Below, piece after piece: positions 11,501-22,190 of a stretch of 64,000 nucleotides of DNA. Source of the stretch: Apostichopus japonicus. Taxonomy: Eukaryota; Echinodermata; Holothuroidea; Aspidochirotida; Stichopodidae. The DNA is taken from NCBI RefSeq assembly GCF_037975245.1, contig NC_092569.1:27471668-27535667 (forward strand), in the 5' to 3' direction. The notes under the pieces are model-generated. The model had not been told where the DNA came from and searched no databases. It saw only the letters and a list, made by a program, of their open reading frames with translations. The position numbers and the translations under genes are program-made. Position 1 is the stretch's first letter. Each line of letters starts with the position of its first letter.

Positions 11501-14500
11501 GCTAAGATCTTCATCAAAATTTGAATCTAAAATCTTTCTCCCCAAAACATAATATTCTCTAATTCGAAATTGTATGTTATTAAGTATGTAATTCTCACCT
11601 CAATAGAAGGATCATCACAAGGACAATCACCACCAGTAGTGGTTTGCTTTGGGGTGGTCTCCACTGATTCGCTGGCTATCATAAGTTTAAAACAACAAAA
11701 GAAAATCAAATTAAATGAAATTAAATGAAATAAGGAATTGATTAACTGGAAGATATTGAAAGAGGAAGGATAATTAGGCCTGTCGGTCACACCATGAAAA
11801 TATACCATTCCAGAACTTGTGTTAAATATTTCAGAATATGTTATACCTGGTACCCTCGATGGGTTTAGAGCCATTATACTCAAGGTACTCTCTCAAACAG
11901 AGCAACATCTTCTCATTTTCCTGAGTCTTACAGCAAGTACAATAATTTTGTGATAAAATCAGTGCTTTACTATCTAGGTGTTATACAATTTGAAGTATTT
12001 CAGACAGATCTTTTTAAAGATCAAATCTGATAATAATAATAATAACAATTATTATAATATAAAAGCTACATAAGTAGAACACAGAACGCGAATTAGGTAC
12101 CTCTCGCCACCAAAACAAGAGGGCAATCTAGTACCATACTGTACTTTAAAAATCGTCTTTTGCGTTAAGTTAGCAGGGAACAGTGATTACTGCTAAACGA
12201 TTTAACTATCATATCATGGGCCTAATAATAACCGTATAGTACCCATACATCTATTGATGGGCCCTACTATATCAGTTATGATAACTTTACCCATTTTAAC
12301 GTCATGTCTGTTTCAGTCGCAATAACTGAACATGTACACAGACTTAACGTTTCTCTGGCTGGCTGGCAGTGAGCATTGTGTGGCGGTTCACGACTCAAGC
12401 TGCACAGTTTTAATAATTGTTGTAACTAATCAAGGGGAAATAGTTTGTCATGTGACATATTTAAAGGAGCACCGTTTGTTAACATAAAGCAGTCATTGTC
12501 TATGCTCACTAATCATCCAGTGTGCAGGGGTGCGTTGTAAGAGTATGGGTCGTCACAACTATTGAAAATTAGGTTACGACAGTAGAGTCGGGCAGGGGAG
12601 GGGGGTTCAGTCAGGGCAATTGGGGCCAGCTTTTAAGTTTTTACAGCAATAAAAAGGCTTCCTCCAGTTTCCAATGCTCTGATTTTGCTCTCTCTACTGT
12701 ACATCCTTAAGATGTAATGTCAGAAATTTGTTGTTTGTCAATGTTATTAACACATTTCAGATCCAAAAAGTGTATCACAAATCAATAAAAGACAATGTGG
12801 CAATGGTCTCAAAGAAAGAGGCTCAGGTGAACTAGTAAGCATGAATCCTTCCTTCTTCCCTTGCATAGGAGACTTCCCGTCACATTGTAAATAGTGATGA
12901 CACAAATAAATACATACAAATACAAATACCTAACATCTACATGACGTGACGACACCATCACCAACTTGTTCCAAAAGTTGCTTTCCTTTTGCTCATAACA
13001 TGTGTGAAATCACAAAATTGACCAACAACAGATATGCATACACTGCCACACAAAATGACCACCATCACACTGCATACTTCTAATAGATCTTGATATTTTA
13101 CCAATTCTTAACACAGCAATATCAGAGAGCACAATTTACTGTAGCAAATTATGCATGGTCACCACACGTTCACTGAATGTTGTACTGAAAGTGGTGCATC
13201 AAGTATTCCATTTATATGAACTATCACCAATTTTATAAAAGAAACTGATTAGGATAAACTTTTATAAGCTGAGACAATTACAACACAAGAAAATAGTTAA
13301 GGGGAATATCAAAGTATAAGGGCCCTGTGGGGGTTAGTGTTGAGTCATTAGTATTTAACTCATCCATTGATGGTTGCTCATTGTTGTATTCTGAATCCAA
13401 GACATACATAAGATTGCCGTGGAATCTTGAGTTTGTTTTGCCGAAAATATAAAACATAGCCGACAACTTCAGATGGTTAATTAATTATGAAAATTAGTAG
13501 TTAGAGATGAAGAACATAATGTGATTGTATATAAAACAAGAATATATTTTAATTTTATTATCTTATTTGTGTCATTATAACAAAATAAATTGTTTCATAA
13601 CTGAGCCTAACCCTGCAAATAGAATGAATTCAACAAAACAATATATTTCTATCTTATTAGATGTTTGTGATATTTTAAATAATGTTATGGGAACTTAATA
13701 AAATCAATATCACATTTTGTTGTTGTTGGCTGTTTCTGATATCACTGGTTAAAAATTAGAAGTTCATAATGGGCACACCATACAGTATATTTGACATTGC
13801 TTTTCCATAAAGACGACATAAAATTGATTAAATAACCCTCGAACCGCCTCAAATAAAAAATCCTTTCACAATCTTACGGGTATTAATGTCAATGACTATA
13901 CAGTCCCTATCAAAGTCCTGCATGCTACATCAAATGTAAACACATAAAGCACTATATGTTGTTAGCTTACGTGATAGCTAGCTGGCATTGGATGTAACAT
14001 TGGTACAGATAATGTGAACAATATATGATACTAATATCATTTAACTTGACCGCAGAAACTGGCTGAAGGTCCCGAGAGAAAAGATCAGTGTAATGCGCAA
14101 AGAGAGGGGGGGGCAGCAACGGGAACGCCCAATCACCATCAGATGTTATGTCATCTGAGGATGGTCTAAGGAGTTAAACCCCTCTCCTTTATAGTGTTAT
14201 AATTTTGAAATTTTTCAAACGCTTCAATTGTAACATACTAACATCCTATATATGTGTATGTAAATTAAATTAACACATTTGTGTATTATTCTATCTTTCA
14301 GTGGGTGGGTGGTGGGACTGGGGGGGGGGCTTATTTCCCTTGATTTTATTAGGGGAGGGATAGAATTTTATATGTAACGCTCCTGATGAGGTCATCATGC
14401 CCTGACCTCAGTCGAGGATTATGACATTTTTGTACGAGAAAGAATAAAACGACGCCTCCGGGCTGAGGGGACGGTCTTCAATAAAACGTCAAGCTCTTCC

Positions 14501-17500
14501 TAAATCGGTAACAGAATCCCCCCATCAACTTCCAAATCTTGCGCACGTCACTCTAGTGGATTTTTCCTAAACTGTAACGGTTAGTGTATAGATTTAGTTT
14601 ACTGCTTCGTTGTTGAACTTACCTTCTTTTGTAACATGGTCATTTGGTTTCGGTGCTGCCCCTGGGCATGGACCAGGATTGTAACGAGCAGCTGTTGAAC
14701 AAGAATCACATGAAACACTACAGGAATAGTTACGATATATTTATCAACAAGTTTTATTTTATTTTCAAAGCGGGAAATTGTTCTAATTCTTTTCTAAAGT
14801 GTGTATAATCCATGTAATTGTTTCAAATTATTGAATCAAAATAAAGAAACCAAATAAAAATGAATTTCTTGTATGCTATGACAACGGAGAACTAAAGCAA
14901 ATAATGTTAAATGACGTTTTCAGCATTGGCGTAGGAAGGTACTTTTGAGTGTGGGGGGGGGGGGCTGAAGACTGATAGCCGGCCTGGGAGAGGGTCTAAG
15001 GGGAGGGGGTGTAGCCCTCCCCTTTGGAAATTTTTTGCATTTCCCCAGGTGGCCTCAGATGCAATTTGGTGCAATATAGCACACTTCAACACCCACTCCA
15101 TTTTGTATATAATTTTGCATTTTCACCTGGCCTTAGATGTAATTTGGTACTCCAAATGAGATTTTTTTCTCATTTGGAAATGAAAAAAGGGTTTTCTGAC
15201 TTGCGAAGCGGGGGGGTGGAATGATACTTCTGCCCCCCCCCCCATATTTTTCACTGGGGGCTGGCGCCCCAAGCCCCCCGGTTCCTACGCCCTTGGTTTT
15301 TAGTCTGAGAAATAACCAGGTAGTGGACCACCTTATTGCTGCAATAGACAGGTAAGCATTCAGGGGGGTAGGAAGCTTCCAAAAAGTCCAGGGGGGGAAC
15401 AACATCAGAGGGGCACTTTCTCATTCCATAACCACCATTCGTTATGCTATAAACCGATACACATGCCGGCCAATGGCCATATCACTTAAGTATATATGAT
15501 GTGTTAGTATGCTATCAATACTGTTATGGTGCACATGACTCTATTAACCTACATCTGTACTTCTCTCCATCCATAATTTAGAACTTTCCAAAAAAAAATC
15601 CTTCTGTGTTCATTCGTTGAATAAAAGTCTCTAGCAACCTCGGTTAAATCCAAGTCATCGGTCTTAGATTTGTGTACATTCAATAACATCAGACTGTTGT
15701 ATCTCTTTTGTGACATTGTGCTTCTCAGATAATTCTTTAGAAGACGCTGTGTGGAGAACGATCTTTCAGCTGAAGCGGTACTTAAAGGAGCCAACAAATA
15801 TAAATGAATGAGTTTTGCAAGTTCTGAAAGTAAGGGTTGGACATTTGGGTGTTTCTGCTATAGCAGAAATAATTGTGCTCATTGATGTAATTCTTTTCAC
15901 ATCAGGAAATTGCTGAAGAATAGTACCCCTTAACAACCTAAGCTGTACATCAAACTGCTGAAAGTCAATGTCACTGGTGTCTGTTTTCACAAGCTGATCT
16001 GATATCTTAAAAGCTATGCCATTTGCTGCATTTAGAATTATAATTTCCTCCATATGGGTTAGTATTGTATATCACCCTGCAGTAATTCCAGTGAATCTCT
16101 TTTGTAGTACAGCAAGGCATGCATCAATAACCTCAAAACTCTAGACATAGAAGTAGGATTTGGCATCATAAAGTATAGAATAATATCCTAGTAGAATGAG
16201 CTGCAACATTGATTGATTTTCATTTATTGAGATTGTAAATATTGTTAACCGTGCTACAAAAAGATGTGGGATGCCATTTTAGAATAGCATACATACAGAC
16301 TAAAACTAAATTATTAATGGCTTAAAGGCTTAAGATATTCCAAAAGACAGTTCTTCATCAAAGGGGCACATTTTATTTGCCAGTAGGGCACATTTGCTAT
16401 ATTGGAAAAAAGTGGGGTTTGTTCCCCAGTCTCCCCCCCCCCCCGCCCCTGATCCTACCCCTCTAAGCAGATCTATGTGAACACTTACTTCTTCTATATT
16501 GAGAAGCTTCAAAAGTTTAATTATCTCATCATACAGGAATATTTAGAGGGATATCTTCCACTGGCTGAAGTTGTCTGCTTAATACAAATTCTTGACATTT
16601 TCTGTATCCTTAGGGAAAACCCACACCCTCATAGGATGTTATAAGGTGACGATATGAATTTTTACAAAATGAAGTGGAACTTTCTGAATGCATCTGGCAA
16701 CAAAAGAGTCAATGATATGATCATGGCAATCCAACGGAAAATGTTTTTTTGCTTTTCTGGATCATTTTTAACTAACGTATCTACAGAGAAAAGTATTATT
16801 TCTACTAAAAAAACAGTTGCATTTTGTTGAAATTCTAAAATGGCAGAGAACCTTGACAGCTAAGCGAACATTCCAACTATATCAAGGATAAATGAACAAG
16901 AAGATTATAATAGAAAAATAAAGGTTTTGAAAAACATTTGCCGTAATGACATCACAGACTACCCACTGTGATCCATCCCAGGGAAGAATGAGGGGTTTGA
17001 CCAGTCCAAATTGGTCCCATTCAATCGACCATATCATGAGTTAGGGACAAGATTTTGAGATGGGATCCTTGACTGACAATGTGCTCTAACTCTGCCCTTG
17101 TACAACTTGCTATTGCATTTCGTATGACTGTGGTGATTTAAATTACGAATTTCGAATGAAGTGATAATTACCTTTGATGAAGTATTATTTATGATAAATA
17201 ATTCATAGTTTCCCTGTTAATTTAAAGGGATATTCCGTTGGCAGAAGAAGATAACCTTGTATTAAGAAGGAATATGATGCAAGCTGACAAAAAACGGAAA
17301 TTTGACATTTTGGCGAGATGTATCTCGACAAAGATACATTTTCAGATTTTGAACGATTTGGTATCTTCTCCATACATCCCGAAAAAAACGTCAATTGTCA
17401 ACTTCTTTTCATATTGGCGAGTTGTCTCATATCTCATCAATATGTCCCTTCTACGCTTCCGTACATTTATTACCACGCGTTCTACTCCAATAACAATAAT

Positions 17501-20500
17501 AAGTATAATATGACGCCAAGCTGAAGTTGGCAAGGTGCCAGGAATAAGCAAAGACAATTGTAGCTTATAACTTTGAAATTAAAGTGCAAACATAATAACA
17601 CTATACAAATCATATGTATGTAAATAGATCACAGAAATAAACTTTAAATGTCAAGAACATAAGGAATGAATGAAAATACATGTCCCACCAAATACATGCC
17701 ACGTTTGTTCTTATATATATGAAATTACTTCCTCTCTATATCAGTTGTTCACTTGCTCTTGTAATGTAGTGCTAGGCAGTTCAACAAAATACCTGCTTGC
17801 TTTAATAATTGAGTTCTCTCATTTTTTGTATCTTTACCAACGCATACCCATGTACGCTGTATGTTCCATACTGTAGGATATTACACTAGCGACCGGGATT
17901 TTCCCCAAACAATGACTCTTTTTCTTAACTTGTTCGAACATTTGTTATAACACCTTTCAGTGGGAAACTTGAAGATTTTTTTCTTAATCAATGAGCAAGT
18001 TATGAAAAGAGATTGACATATTTCTGCTCCTATGAAGGTAGTCTGGCGGTCCACCTCAATAAAAGAAAATAACTTATTGAACATCAAATGTTGAATTCCG
18101 AAGCATATTTAGATTATAATTTAGGTCTATATAAGTATAGAATAAACGCGTTCGCCTCGAATGATTAATTAATACAATAAAATGTCCCTTCTTTTTTTGA
18201 ACTCTAACTTTGATAGCTTAACAATTCTTTACATTGTGAGTTTGTATCGAAGTCATCAGACAACCACCTCGTTTATTTTGTGGTGCCATTTTCAAGCATT
18301 TAGACGTAATTAGTCATACTATTTTGCTGCATTTATATAGTGCTATAGGCACGTAGCTGTTTTGTTATTTCATTCTTTATTTCTGTTCTATGCTTTTCTT
18401 CTGTACAGAGGCATGCACAAGGAGGGGGGACTTTTTCATTATTTGGGGGGTTTTCTGGAGGAGACACCTAACCCTCCTACTGAAACATGAGAGTCTGCTT
18501 CAATAACACCATGGCAGCACCCCTCGATCCTTTATAAAATACTTCATTCTCATATATGACCCTCCCGTGAAGATTTCAGGTCGCCCTTTAAATCTACCTA
18601 TTTAGACCTACATTATAATCTATGTAGGCCTATGCCTCAGAATACACCATTTGGTATTTAAGAGATATTGGTCTTTTGTCTGTGGAAGGACCCCAGACCT
18701 GCATTCATATAGGATTCGACTTCAGTGACCTTTTATAGTCCAGCCCCCTCCTGTATAAATATAGGGACAGTAAAGTACTCAACTACTATGGAGGTGAAAT
18801 AGCGCCCCCTTTTTTTGTTTCTTTGCCGATGGGTTGAAAAGTTAGTCATGTACCACCCATGCTTTCGTATCAAGCCATTGTATGTAACATCAACAAGAAC
18901 TCTTGTGTACTTTTTCTGCCAATATCTACTTAATCAGCTGGCTCATGAGCACCACCATCTGCTGTAGTAAATAAGAGGAAGGCTAAGCCGAGGAGCAGAA
19001 ACCTGTGACATCTAGACACGAAACCTGTGACGGCTAGACGCGGAACCTGTGACGGCTAGATGCGGAAACCTGTGGAACACCCCAGGCTCGGCCATTGGAC
19101 CGGGGCAACATAAAATCCTTCATAAGACTCCGGCCCATATTTGAACAAAAGTTCAGCCACCATTAATTTAATCTACATAGACCTAAATCCCGAGTCTAAT
19201 CCAAATACGCCTCGTTATGCACCATTTGAAGATTATATAAGGCTTATTTTGGTTTGGGGAAGGGGGGTCTGGGGAAGAAATTAACCCCGGGCTCCTTCAA
19301 AGGAGCTATGCTATCTCCCATCTTCATTGTATTGTGGCTTGTATGCCTTCTCAGAGGATGAAAAGTCACGAAATAAACAGAAAGTGTTTCCAGAATCTTT
19401 ACTGTTTATAGGCCTAGCCTAATAGAATTGTAACACAAATAATATTGCCTATACCAGGGGCTGCCAATTATTCTGGGAGGCAACCGTCCAAAGTTTTTTT
19501 TTTTTTAAATCGGGGGAACAAATAACAAACACAAAGTTGTTGTTATTTGTTTGACAATTGCCCCTATATATGTGGGTAGGAATTATGTTTGTTCGCAATT
19601 CGCTGAGGGTAGGCACTGTAAACCGGTTTTAGTACCGGCCGAAACCGGTGTTTGCCGACCGAATTTCGGTACTATTTGTTATTTTAAGAAAACCGAAAAA
19701 AAAACGAAATGTTGAACTGCAAATACTGGAAAAAAAAAGTTAAAGGTTCCATCCATCATTTGTTGACTTTGGTTTCTCCTATTTAGTGATCTTTTTGCAA
19801 TGTGAAAGTAAATTGCAACAAGCGAAAGCTTTTCTGCTAGACGACATTGGCAGCTACGATTGGCACACGCCATATACCAGTGTTGAGTGTGGATAGCTAG
19901 GCCTAACATTAGGCTATGCAGCCCTTATAACTTACATGCGTGAATCAGTTATAGGTGACCTTGTACTTGTAGTATTGGACTAACCTTGGTGACCAACGTT
20001 AGTAGTTGTGAGAAGTACACACACTCAAATGACGAGATGCAGTTCAAAATTAATTGTTATATCCAACGTGTTTGTCCTCTTTATGTTGTTCTTATTATTT
20101 TACTTCAATTTAACAGTAGAGGATATGGAGAAAATCTTTTCAAACACATTGAGCAAAGTTCGTGTCCAAAAAATGTTCGTTAAAACTTGAAAGGTACGTA
20201 CATGGCGCAATCCACAATACCATACGACATGTACAGCCGGGCACGCAACTGGCTCAGAACACAGGCCTAGCAGTGAGAAAACATTTGAGCAGGGCTCTGT
20301 TAGTTGAACAACAAAGATGCGAAAAGTAACATTAGACCAATCACAGTCTATTATTCACAAGATACACCTGACGTCAGGCAGGCTTGAGCCAAGGAATACT
20401 AAAGGAGTTAAAATGTTGTGTATATAGCTGGAAATTACAGATGTTGATGTTGGACAATATTTCTTTGTACGCTAATAGATTTTCTTGGCAAGTTTCCTTT

Positions 20501-22190
20501 CACTACTTCTTATCAATTATCGTTAGACAAGGCGACTCTCAGTTGGTTATTTGTTCGTTTACGTTGATGAATACGTGTTTCCCTTTTAACGTAAACAATT
20601 TATAATCTTTGCCGACCTATAATCCCCGCTTTTGCCAGCAATATTTTTCAACTTGTACTTGAAAGTGTAGGCGGCAAATTCTCTTCACTCCTTGAAGAGA
20701 AATTTATTTTACCGCCAAGACACCACCCGCGAACATGGTTAGAGCCTCGTGCAATTTGGTACCTTCGAACACTTTGTCAGCCACTACTGAATTTATTGGA
20801 CCATATCAGACAATCATTATTGGACCATATTAGACAATCATATTGTAAAGCAATTTTTTTTTACGATCTCCAATTGGTCATAGTGGGGTTTACGCTCGGC
20901 CCTAATCTCCGAAAATATAACGTCTTAATAGCGTGAATATGGGGGTAGAGCAATTGATTTTCTCGGGAGGGGGTATTACATTAATATCTACGTTTAGGAA
21001 GATTCTCCATCTGGGGCAAATTTGTTATCTATTAATTCCAACGAATTCTATTTTATCATCATTAGCAGGTTAAACAGTAAGCAACCGACCGAGCAAACCC
21101 TTCCTTAGTTAACAGAAATTCTTAGACAATTGTAAGTAAATAGTTACTGTCATTATCAGAGTCGTTTTCTCGCTGACCAGATCATCGGGTGATCGGGTTG
21201 ACCCGTGAGTTTTTTTTTTTCTGAACACGAACTTGAAATTCGTGAAGTCGAGTAAACACAAGACAAACGATAATTGCACGTGATGTTAAAACTTTAAGAA
21301 AGAATTTCACTAACAGATTTCTTTTCGACATTTTCACTTTTAAGTTGAGTTAATTAAGTTAACGTGGGTAATGAAAAGAGAGTCATGAAGACAGTAACGT
21401 TCCTTGAATTTATTCTCCTTATTTTTTACCCGTTACTGCGAGCGAACTAGACTTTTACAGCAGTGTTGGTATAGCTTCAAAAATACGCATCTTAGCGATC
21501 GCGACACCTCCGTCAGAGATTTGAATGTTTTCAATGAAATTTGGGAAGGAAGAAAACCGGTTTTTGAGCCAGAATCGGTTTTTTTGCAAGAGAAAAAAAC
21601 GGTTTGGGGTTTTCACGAAACCGTGCAAGCTTATTTGGGGGACTCTTAGATGAACAATATCGAGTGAAACGGGTTAATGTTTTTACCCAAGCCTAGGCCT
21701 ATAGCTACCTTAAGTCGGATTGAACAACATAAATGTGTGTTTTTGGAGGGGGCGGGGAGGGGGGGGGAACTGGCAACGCTGGCTTATAGTCCTGCAGTCC
21801 AATTGTGCTGGAAGTATAGCATATAACATTTCACCTTAGCTCTTATACGAAGATAACTGGTATGACTTTGGGATCGTTGAAGGGAACTCCGTCATTAGGG
21901 AGATCTGGAGGTCCATCCCCAAAAGAAGAAAAGATAAATGTGACGTTATGCATTTCTGAGGTAATCACTTGTAGGCTATAAATTAGGTATACAATTATGT
22001 CGACATGGTTGTTCCCAGAACACTATTTCTGTTGTTCACTCATGGGAACTTAATGTATATCATTGTTAAAAAGGTACATTTTGGTAAAATTATGCCTACC
22101 TTGAGACCTTCCTCCAAGAAGCAGAATGACAGCAATCAGAAGATGAACAAGAAAAGGTGATCGACACTGCTTTAATCCTCCTTTCTCCAT
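5244..22190 (-). CDS. FReD gene A: secreted fibrinogen-related protein (spliced, six exons)
   Basis: Minus-strand gene with exons 22100-22190, 14623-14691, 11599-11675, 10139-10267, 7921-8185 and 5244-5512. All junctions are GT/AG with matching phases (1, 1, 0, 0, 1). The predicted product is about 298 residues: a signal peptide, a Pro/Thr linker with a Cys pair, and a C-terminal fibrinogen domain of about 218 residues. The domain shows the NCLDWF start, the CNMTDGGGWTV motif, FQRR, a DRDND calcium-site motif and GAWWYKSC. Such proteins in invertebrates are secreted lectin-like recognition molecules, as in ficolins or the sea cucumber fibrinogen-like protein A, which this most resembles. Ligand is unknown. 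The order of exons 1-2 rests on phase and splice signals only. Confidence 0.85.
5513..5690. other. Gene A intron 5, start of array region
   Basis: Collinear with 46881-47000 and then with 49170-49260 of copy B. It contains one copy of the 54-bp unit (about 5648-5702) that copy B has expanded about 19-fold. Confidence 0.7.
5760..6725. repeat. 44-bp minisatellite, about 20 copies, in gene A intron 5
   Basis: Tandem units of 44 bp, based on atgctttgtttctgtgatg, tcttagcatatcactgtcag and tcatt. The first copies are decayed and later ones near identical, with alternating variant types (tttgtttctg and ttggtttatg), suggesting an 88-bp higher-order period. Copy B has only a few decayed units at about 49260-49440. 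Confidence 0.9.
6726..7920. other. Rest of gene A intron 5
   Basis: AT-rich unique sequence with no frame or RNA gene that I can support. Largely absent from copy B. Confidence 0.5.
7921..8185 (-). CDS. Gene A exon 5: central part of the fibrinogen domain
   Basis: A 265-bp exon, phase 0 to 1, encoding FQRRVNGSVEFHRNWKSYK, GFGELDHEFWLGNDKL and a YAKFDLFRINDESDNYTL stretch, the classic fibrinogen core with the WLGN motif. It ends GCAG|GTTTGT, a weaker donor kept in gene B. Confidence 0.92.
8186..9825. other. Gene A intron 4, unique part
   Basis: Collinear with 50129-51150 of gene B. It holds a C-run at 8505-8524 but no exon-like segment that I can support. Confidence 0.5.
9826..10138 (-). repeat. 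77-bp exon-derived minisatellite in gene A intron 4, about 4-5 copies
   Basis: Read on the minus strand, each unit contains AATATGACTGACGGAGGAG and GATGGACG followed by GTAAGT, i.e. the end of exon 4 (N-MTDGGGWT) and its splice donor, then about 45 bases of intron. The array starts immediately after the real donor at 10138. The same unit has about 41 copies in gene B. Confidence 0.92.
10139..10267 (-). CDS. Gene A exon 4: N-terminal part of the fibrinogen domain
   Basis: A 129-bp phase 0-0 exon encoding MTNCLDWFNAGCNKT through CNMTDGGGWT. The first conserved cysteine of the fold and the GGWTV core are present. The donor is ACG|GTAAGT. The last ~32 bases and the donor are the template of the 77-bp minisatellite that follows in intron 4. 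Confidence 0.9.
10268..11598. other. Gene A intron 3
   Basis: Non-coding on the minus strand. A plus-strand open frame of 98 codons at 11031-11327 is described under findings. A poly-G run is at 11368-11379. Confidence 0.5.
11599..11675 (-). CDS. Gene A exon 3: Thr-rich linker with CPC
   Basis: A 77-bp exon, acceptor GATAG and donor GAG|GTGAGA, phase 1 to 0. It encodes ESVETTPKQTTTGGDCPC and an acidic tail just before the fibrinogen domain. The paired cysteines could form inter-chain disulfides, as in many multimeric fibrinogen-related proteins (inference). The gene B homologue at 56491-56552 is 15 bp shorter and lacks both cysteines. Confidence 0.8.
11676..14622. other. Gene A intron 2
   Basis: The first 1.2 kb is collinear with 56553-58040. 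At about 12870-12930, where gene B has its linker exon 58065-58151, gene A has a different sequence with (AAATAC)n-like repeats, so the linker exon is missing. The remainder is AT-rich with no support for genes. Confidence 0.55.
14623..14691 (-). CDS. Gene A exon 2: short Pro-rich linker
   Basis: A 69-bp symmetric phase 1-1 exon with acceptor TTCAACAG and donor GAAG|GTAAGT. It encodes 23 residues beginning AARYNPGPCPG, with one cysteine. A symmetric exon can be gained or skipped without a frame change; gene B has no counterpart. Confidence 0.65.
14924..15295. mobile_element. MITE-like element with GGCGTAGGAA ends
   Basis: About 370 bp bounded by GGCGTAGGAA and its complement TTCCTACGCC, with internal poly-G and poly-C tracts. 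Several similar GGCGTAGG ends occur elsewhere (23610, 28530). The target duplication is not clear. Confidence 0.45.
15549..16053 (-). pseudogene. hAT transposase C-terminal fragment (ZMYM1-like)
   Basis: Minus-strand frames encode the hAT dimerisation region: APLSTASAERSFSTQRLLKN, YLRSTMSQKRYNSL and MLLNVHK. It is preceded in another frame by LLRGTILQQFPDVKRITSM. The frame change near 15800 and the missing N-terminal zinc finger and catalytic region show it is a broken fragment lying in gene A intron 1. ZMYM1-like hAT proteins carry this C-terminus; assignment is by motif recall. Confidence 0.7.
16060..22099. other. Gene A intron 1, remaining part
   Basis: About 6 kb of AT-rich DNA. Short GC-rich tandem units (aacctgtgacggctagac) occur at about 18998-19070. 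G-rich tracts at 16434, 18420 and 21750 look like transposon debris. I see no exon that fits gene A. Confidence 0.45.
18996..19075. repeat. Short tandem repeat, ~22 bp, about 4 copies
   Basis: Imperfect copies of aacctgtgacggctagacgc occur in a row. Confidence 0.6.
22100..22190 (-). CDS. Gene A exon 1: signal peptide
   Basis: ATG at 22190 opens a 30-codon exon. After a basic, polar start come about twelve hydrophobic residues (FLVHLLIAVILLL) and a GGRSQ end, a clear secretory signal. The exon ends in a strong donor (CAAG|GTAGGC) in phase 1, matching exon 2. No TATA box is obvious upstream. The intron to exon 2 is about 7.4 kb. Confidence 0.7.
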
